From Planctomycetaceae bacterium (lineage in GTDB: Bacteria; Planctomycetota; Planctomycetia; Pirellulales; Thermoguttaceae): DNA of 7,006 bases. A program made the translations under genes and the position numbers. Positions 5,621-7,006 of the stretch are shown here, in pieces (positions within the stretch are counted from its first letter, which is position 1; each line of letters opens with the position of its first letter). The notes under the pieces were generated by a model that did no database searches, was not told where the DNA came from, and saw nothing but the letters and a program-made list of their open reading frames with translations. The DNA is taken from the NCBI GenBank assembly GCA_003509805.1, contig DOMV01000431.1:1-7006 (forward strand). Reading direction: 5' to 3'.

Positions 5621-6505
5621 TCATCGCAAATCCCAAGCGACGATCCAACGTTGGTTCACGTAGCGCAGTTTGAACTCTTTTTCAAGGCTCCTGGCGAATT
5701 CCGGCAAATGGGCGCCCCCGTAAAAAACGGCGATTTTTTTCTTGCCCGACGCTATTTGTGCCCGCAACTTTTTCAAGCAGGCGGCATTACGATCGGAAAT
5801 GATTGCCGAACCGTCTTGGCCGCCGATCACCCACGCGCCGTCCCGTATCTGGTCGATCATCAGGGCTGAAACGGTTCGTTTAAGGGGAAGCGACGGATCT
5901 TTCGCGAGCATTGCCCCGAGAACCCGTCCTTGCGAACGCAGGTCGTTTTTCAAATTCTCCTGATCCTCGCTCTTTTTCATGCCGAGCAATAGGGCGCGAA
6001 TCAGCATCTGGATAAAATCGCCGCGCTCGCCGAAGCGGCGCGCAAACTCCTCCGGCGAAAGATCGGCGTGAACGAAATTTTCCGCCTTGTAGTCGATATG
6101 TTCCAATTGGTGAACCAACCCGAGCGCATCGGCCATTCCGCCCTGGAGCAGGCCGAGCGGATTGCTTCCCTTGCGCTGATCGTAGTCCTCCCGGTCGATG
6201 CGTGTTCCTTCGGGGGCCACCAATTCATAGAGGACGACGTCGTATTCCTTGAACAGCGTGTTGAGTTGCTCGTAATACTTTTTGTCGCCGACATGGACGG
6301 CCGCGACCAGATCGACCGTAAGTCCGTTTTTTCCGGTAAAACGGGCAATCGTCGTTTCCAAGGCGCGCGGACTCGTTTTTCCCTCGGGAACGTTGGTCCG
6401 CATATAAAACGTCGGACTGTCGTAATCCGGTTTTTCCGGCGGATTCGACGATTCATCGGCCACCGCCGCGGAACACAACAGGAGAATCGGAAGCAATAGT
6501 CGCAT
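5621..6505 (-). CDS. Secreted TraB/GumN-family protein
   Basis: A 294-residue protein beginning MRLLLPILLL. Residues 1-16 form a typical signal peptide with a hydrophobic core and an AVA cleavage site before Asp17. There is no lipobox, so it is likely periplasmic or exported. The mature part resembles the TraB/PrgY/GumN family: an early strand with AAVHVGDKKYYEQL (68-81) and its conserved His71, then VVLYELVAPEG (90-100) with Glu94, a central helical region with many charged residues, and a C-terminal IAVFYGGAHLPEF (258-270) with the conserved G-x-x-H-like element at His266. Family members are thought to be metal-dependent hydrolases or inhibitors of peptide signals, but the reaction here is unknown. 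A TTG at 6514 would add three residues; ATG 6505 is preferred because it gives a clean signal peptide. It lies between a ketosynthase gene and the hydrogenase operon with no evident functional link to either. Confidence 0.75.
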   Translation of the reverse strand: MRLLLPILLLCSAAVADESSNPPEKPDYDSPTFYMRTNVPEGKTSPRALETTIARFTGKNGLTVDLVAAVHVGDKKYYEQLNTLFKEYDVVLYELVAPEGTRIDREDYDQRKGSNPLGLLQGGMADALGLVHQLEHIDYKAENFVHADLSPEEFARRFGERGDFIQMLIRALLLGMKKSEDQENLKNDLRSQGRVLGAMLAKDPSLPLKRTVSALMIDQIRDGAWVIGGQDGSAIISDRNAACLKKLRAQIASGKKKIAVFYGGAHLPEFARSLEKEFKLRYVNQRWIVAWDLR

Positions 6506-6533
6506 GGCGCTCAACCGTTCGTCTGGATGGTTT

Positions 6534-6653
6534 TCAGTATTGGCGAAATGCCGGCTTTTCAGTTCCGGGCATGTCTTCGTGAACCGGAATCGCGCCCGTG
6601 GCCGCCCATTCGGCGCCGCGCAGGAGTGCGAGTTCGAAGGATTGCCGGATCAA
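6534..6653 (-). CDS. Short coding-like frame of unknown identity, possibly a gene remnant
   Basis: On the minus strand, a frame ending at TGA (6534-6536) reads sensibly for about 50 codons (for example HELIRQSFELALLRG and GAIPVHEDMPG). Its codon use resembles that of the neighbouring genes, and the other frames there give arginine-rich shadows. The only in-frame start in this stretch is a TTG at 6653 (39 codons) with a weak upstream purine stretch. The frame stays open further upstream, but with an unlikely Cys/Trp-rich composition. It ends about 30 bases before the TraB-like gene. It could be a small protein, the remains of a truncated gene, or chance. I do not recognise it. Confidence 0.3.
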   Translation of the reverse strand: MIRQSFELALLRGAEWAATGAIPVHEDMPGTEKPAFRQY

Positions 6654-6720
6654 TTCGTGTCCGCTTTTGAGGATTTGTCCGTCCCATGCAAGACCATCGC
6701 GTTGACACGCCCTACTACAC

Positions 6721-6752
6721 CGCCAACACGTCCATTTGGACGTGCCGCGGCG
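6721..6752. other. Strong hairpin just after the fabF-like stop codon
   Basis: CACGTCCA (6727-6734) and TGGACGTG (6737-6744) form a perfect 8-base inverted repeat with a 2-base centre. CGCC (6721-6724) and GGCG (6749-6752) can extend the stem after a small internal loop. It starts about 12 bases after the ketosynthase stop. On the minus strand a run of eight T lies before the stem rather than after it, so it is not a standard intrinsic terminator. It may act as an RNA 3'-end structure. Confidence 0.5.
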
Positions 6753-6764
6753 AAAAAAAACGAC

Positions 6765-7006
6765 TCAGATTTTTCGTACGAACAGGGCCGAAGCCTGGCC
6801 TTGCGGGTTGAAGGCCAATTTGATGAAAGAATCCCCGCTTGGCGTGTCGGCGTCACGAACCACGCGAACCGGGCAGGCCGGATCGTCCGCCGTATTGTTC
6901 AACGTCGGAAAAAGCCGGCCGTTTCGCAAGGACTGAACCCCGGCAATCAGTTCGATCGCCCCGGAGCCCGCCCCCAGATTGCCCAAGTGTCCTTTGGCGG
7001 TCGTCG
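6765..7006 (-). CDS. C-terminal part of a beta-ketoacyl-ACP synthase (FabF/KAS II-like), cut by the window edge
   Basis: The last 79 residues of a gene that enters from the right edge, in frame from base 7004 to the TGA at 6765. The segment TTAKGHLGNLGAGSGAIELI matches the KAS II region that holds the catalytic lysine and second histidine (compare KAMTGHLLGAAGAVESI in E. coli FabF). It is followed by GVQSLRNGRLFPTLN, matching the helix and PPTINLD segment, and it ends in FVRKI like FabF's IFKKI. The enzyme would perform Claisen condensation of malonyl-ACP with an acyl chain in fatty acid synthesis; a polyketide or secondary-lipid ketosynthase is the alternative. The GFGGTN loop near the C-terminus of FabF is replaced here by NPQGQA. 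The active-site cysteine lies outside the window, so activity cannot be judged. Confidence 0.85.
   Translation of the reverse strand, partial: TTAKGHLGNLGAGSGAIELIAGVQSLRNGRLFPTLNNTADDPACPVRVVRDADTPSGDSFIKLAFNPQGQASALFVRKI

Overview
The window suggests an anaerobic, fermentative bacterium with a moderately GC-rich chromosome. Every gene I can support lies on the minus strand, so transcription runs from high to low coordinates. The core is a complete set of structural genes for a trimeric, soluble, electron-bifurcating [FeFe]-hydrogenase in the order hydC - hydB - hydA, the layout known from Thermotoga-type HydABC. No maturation gene (hydE, hydF, hydG) is in the window. The lineage cannot be fixed from the sequence. 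The unusual tail of the ketosynthase at the right edge and the secreted TraB/GumN-like protein made me think of the Planctomycetes/PVC group, but this is only an impression.

Layout from right to left, which is the direction of transcription. 7006-6765: C-terminal end of a FabF-type beta-ketoacyl-ACP synthase that enters from outside the window. 6764-6515: a 250-base gap with a strong hairpin and a short frame that looks coding but has no convincing start. 6505-5621: a secreted TraB/GumN-family protein. 5620-5224: a 397-base non-coding stretch with a near-consensus sigma70-type promoter for hydC, a 24-base AT-only palindrome just downstream of the predicted transcription start, and a good Shine-Dalgarno sequence. 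5223-4681 hydC, 4565-2619 hydB, 2340-322 hydA. A 14-base tandem triplication lies across the hydC stop codon, and a heptamer repeat sits in the 278-base hydB-hydA gap. A hairpin that may act as a terminator follows hydA. Near the left edge are a duplicated 18-base TTGACA-containing element and a promoter-like sequence that may drive a gene leaving the window.

How the genes work together. By family knowledge, HydB carries FMN and the NADH site, HydC carries a [2Fe-2S] cluster, and HydA carries the H-cluster that makes or consumes H2. Together they couple NAD(H) and ferredoxin to 2H+/H2. All H-cluster ligands and the proton-pathway residues are present in HydA, and the cluster-binding cysteines are present in all three subunits, so the enzyme looks intact. 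The fabF-like and TraB-like genes have no evident functional link to it. Most of the window is a well-conserved system. The least explained parts are regulatory and repeat DNA in the gaps.
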